A stretch of DNA of 6,321 nt, from NCBI GenBank assembly GCA_015655365.1, contig JAATFE010000038.1:1-6321 (forward strand). Reading direction: 5' to 3'. The notes beneath the pieces are model-generated. The model searched no databases and was not told the DNA's origin. It worked only from the letters and a program-made list of their open reading frames with translations. Below, in pieces: positions 6,300 through 6,321 of the stretch; the stretch's first letter is position 1; the number at the start of each line of letters is the position of its first letter. Source of the DNA: Terriglobales bacterium (GTDB lineage Bacteria > Acidobacteriota > Terriglobia > Terriglobales > Acidobacteriaceae). The position numbers were made by a program, and so were the translations under genes.

Positions 6300-6321
6300 A
6301 CAGTCGATATGCCTTTTTTAC

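Overview
The window reads as a pectin / hexuronate utilisation locus from a free-living, moderately GC-rich Gram-negative-type bacterium. A soil or plant-associated Acidobacteriota-like lineage is my best guess, based on gene content and protein style only. No rRNA or other taxonomic marker is present, so this is inference. Coding density is high and all five genes look intact.

Layout: bases 1-182 are a non-coding regulatory region in front of a rightward gene (183-1475) for a secreted GH28 polygalacturonase-family enzyme. This region holds a perfect 17-bp palindrome, CAGTGGT-ATG-ACCACTG, with the TGGTNNNACCA core typical of FadR-type GntR regulators. It overlaps the -35 half of a good sigma70-like promoter. 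Next comes a perfect 16-bp hairpin (1491-1526) between convergent genes, likely a terminator serving both strands. The rest is a leftward operon transcribed from beyond the right edge: an MFS sugar-acid transporter (4953-6284), a LarA-like nickel-pincer racemase/epimerase homologue (3688-4956, start overlapping the transporter stop by 4 bp), a UxaE-type tagaturonate epimerase (2403-3674, 13 bp downstream) and a classical SDR oxidoreductase (1566-2342, 60 bp downstream).

How they may work together: the GH28 enzyme releases galacturonate or related uronides from pectic polymers outside the cytoplasm. The MFS protein imports the uronate. After isomerisation by a uronate isomerase not in this window, UxaE interconverts D-tagaturonate and D-fructuronate, which joins the galacturonate branch to the glucuronate branch. 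The SDR is then a candidate reductase for the keto-uronate (to mannonate) or another sugar-acid dehydrogenase. The role of the LarA-like protein is the open question. It keeps the lysine and histidine spacing of lactate racemase but sits in a hexuronate operon, so a sugar-acid C2 epimerase function is plausible and would be the most novel element here.

No tRNA, rRNA, CRISPR array, insertion sequence or phage gene was seen. The uronate isomerase, the mannonate or altronate dehydratase, the KDG kinase/aldolase, the regulator and the nickel-pincer cofactor genes (larB, larC, larE) are all absent from the window.
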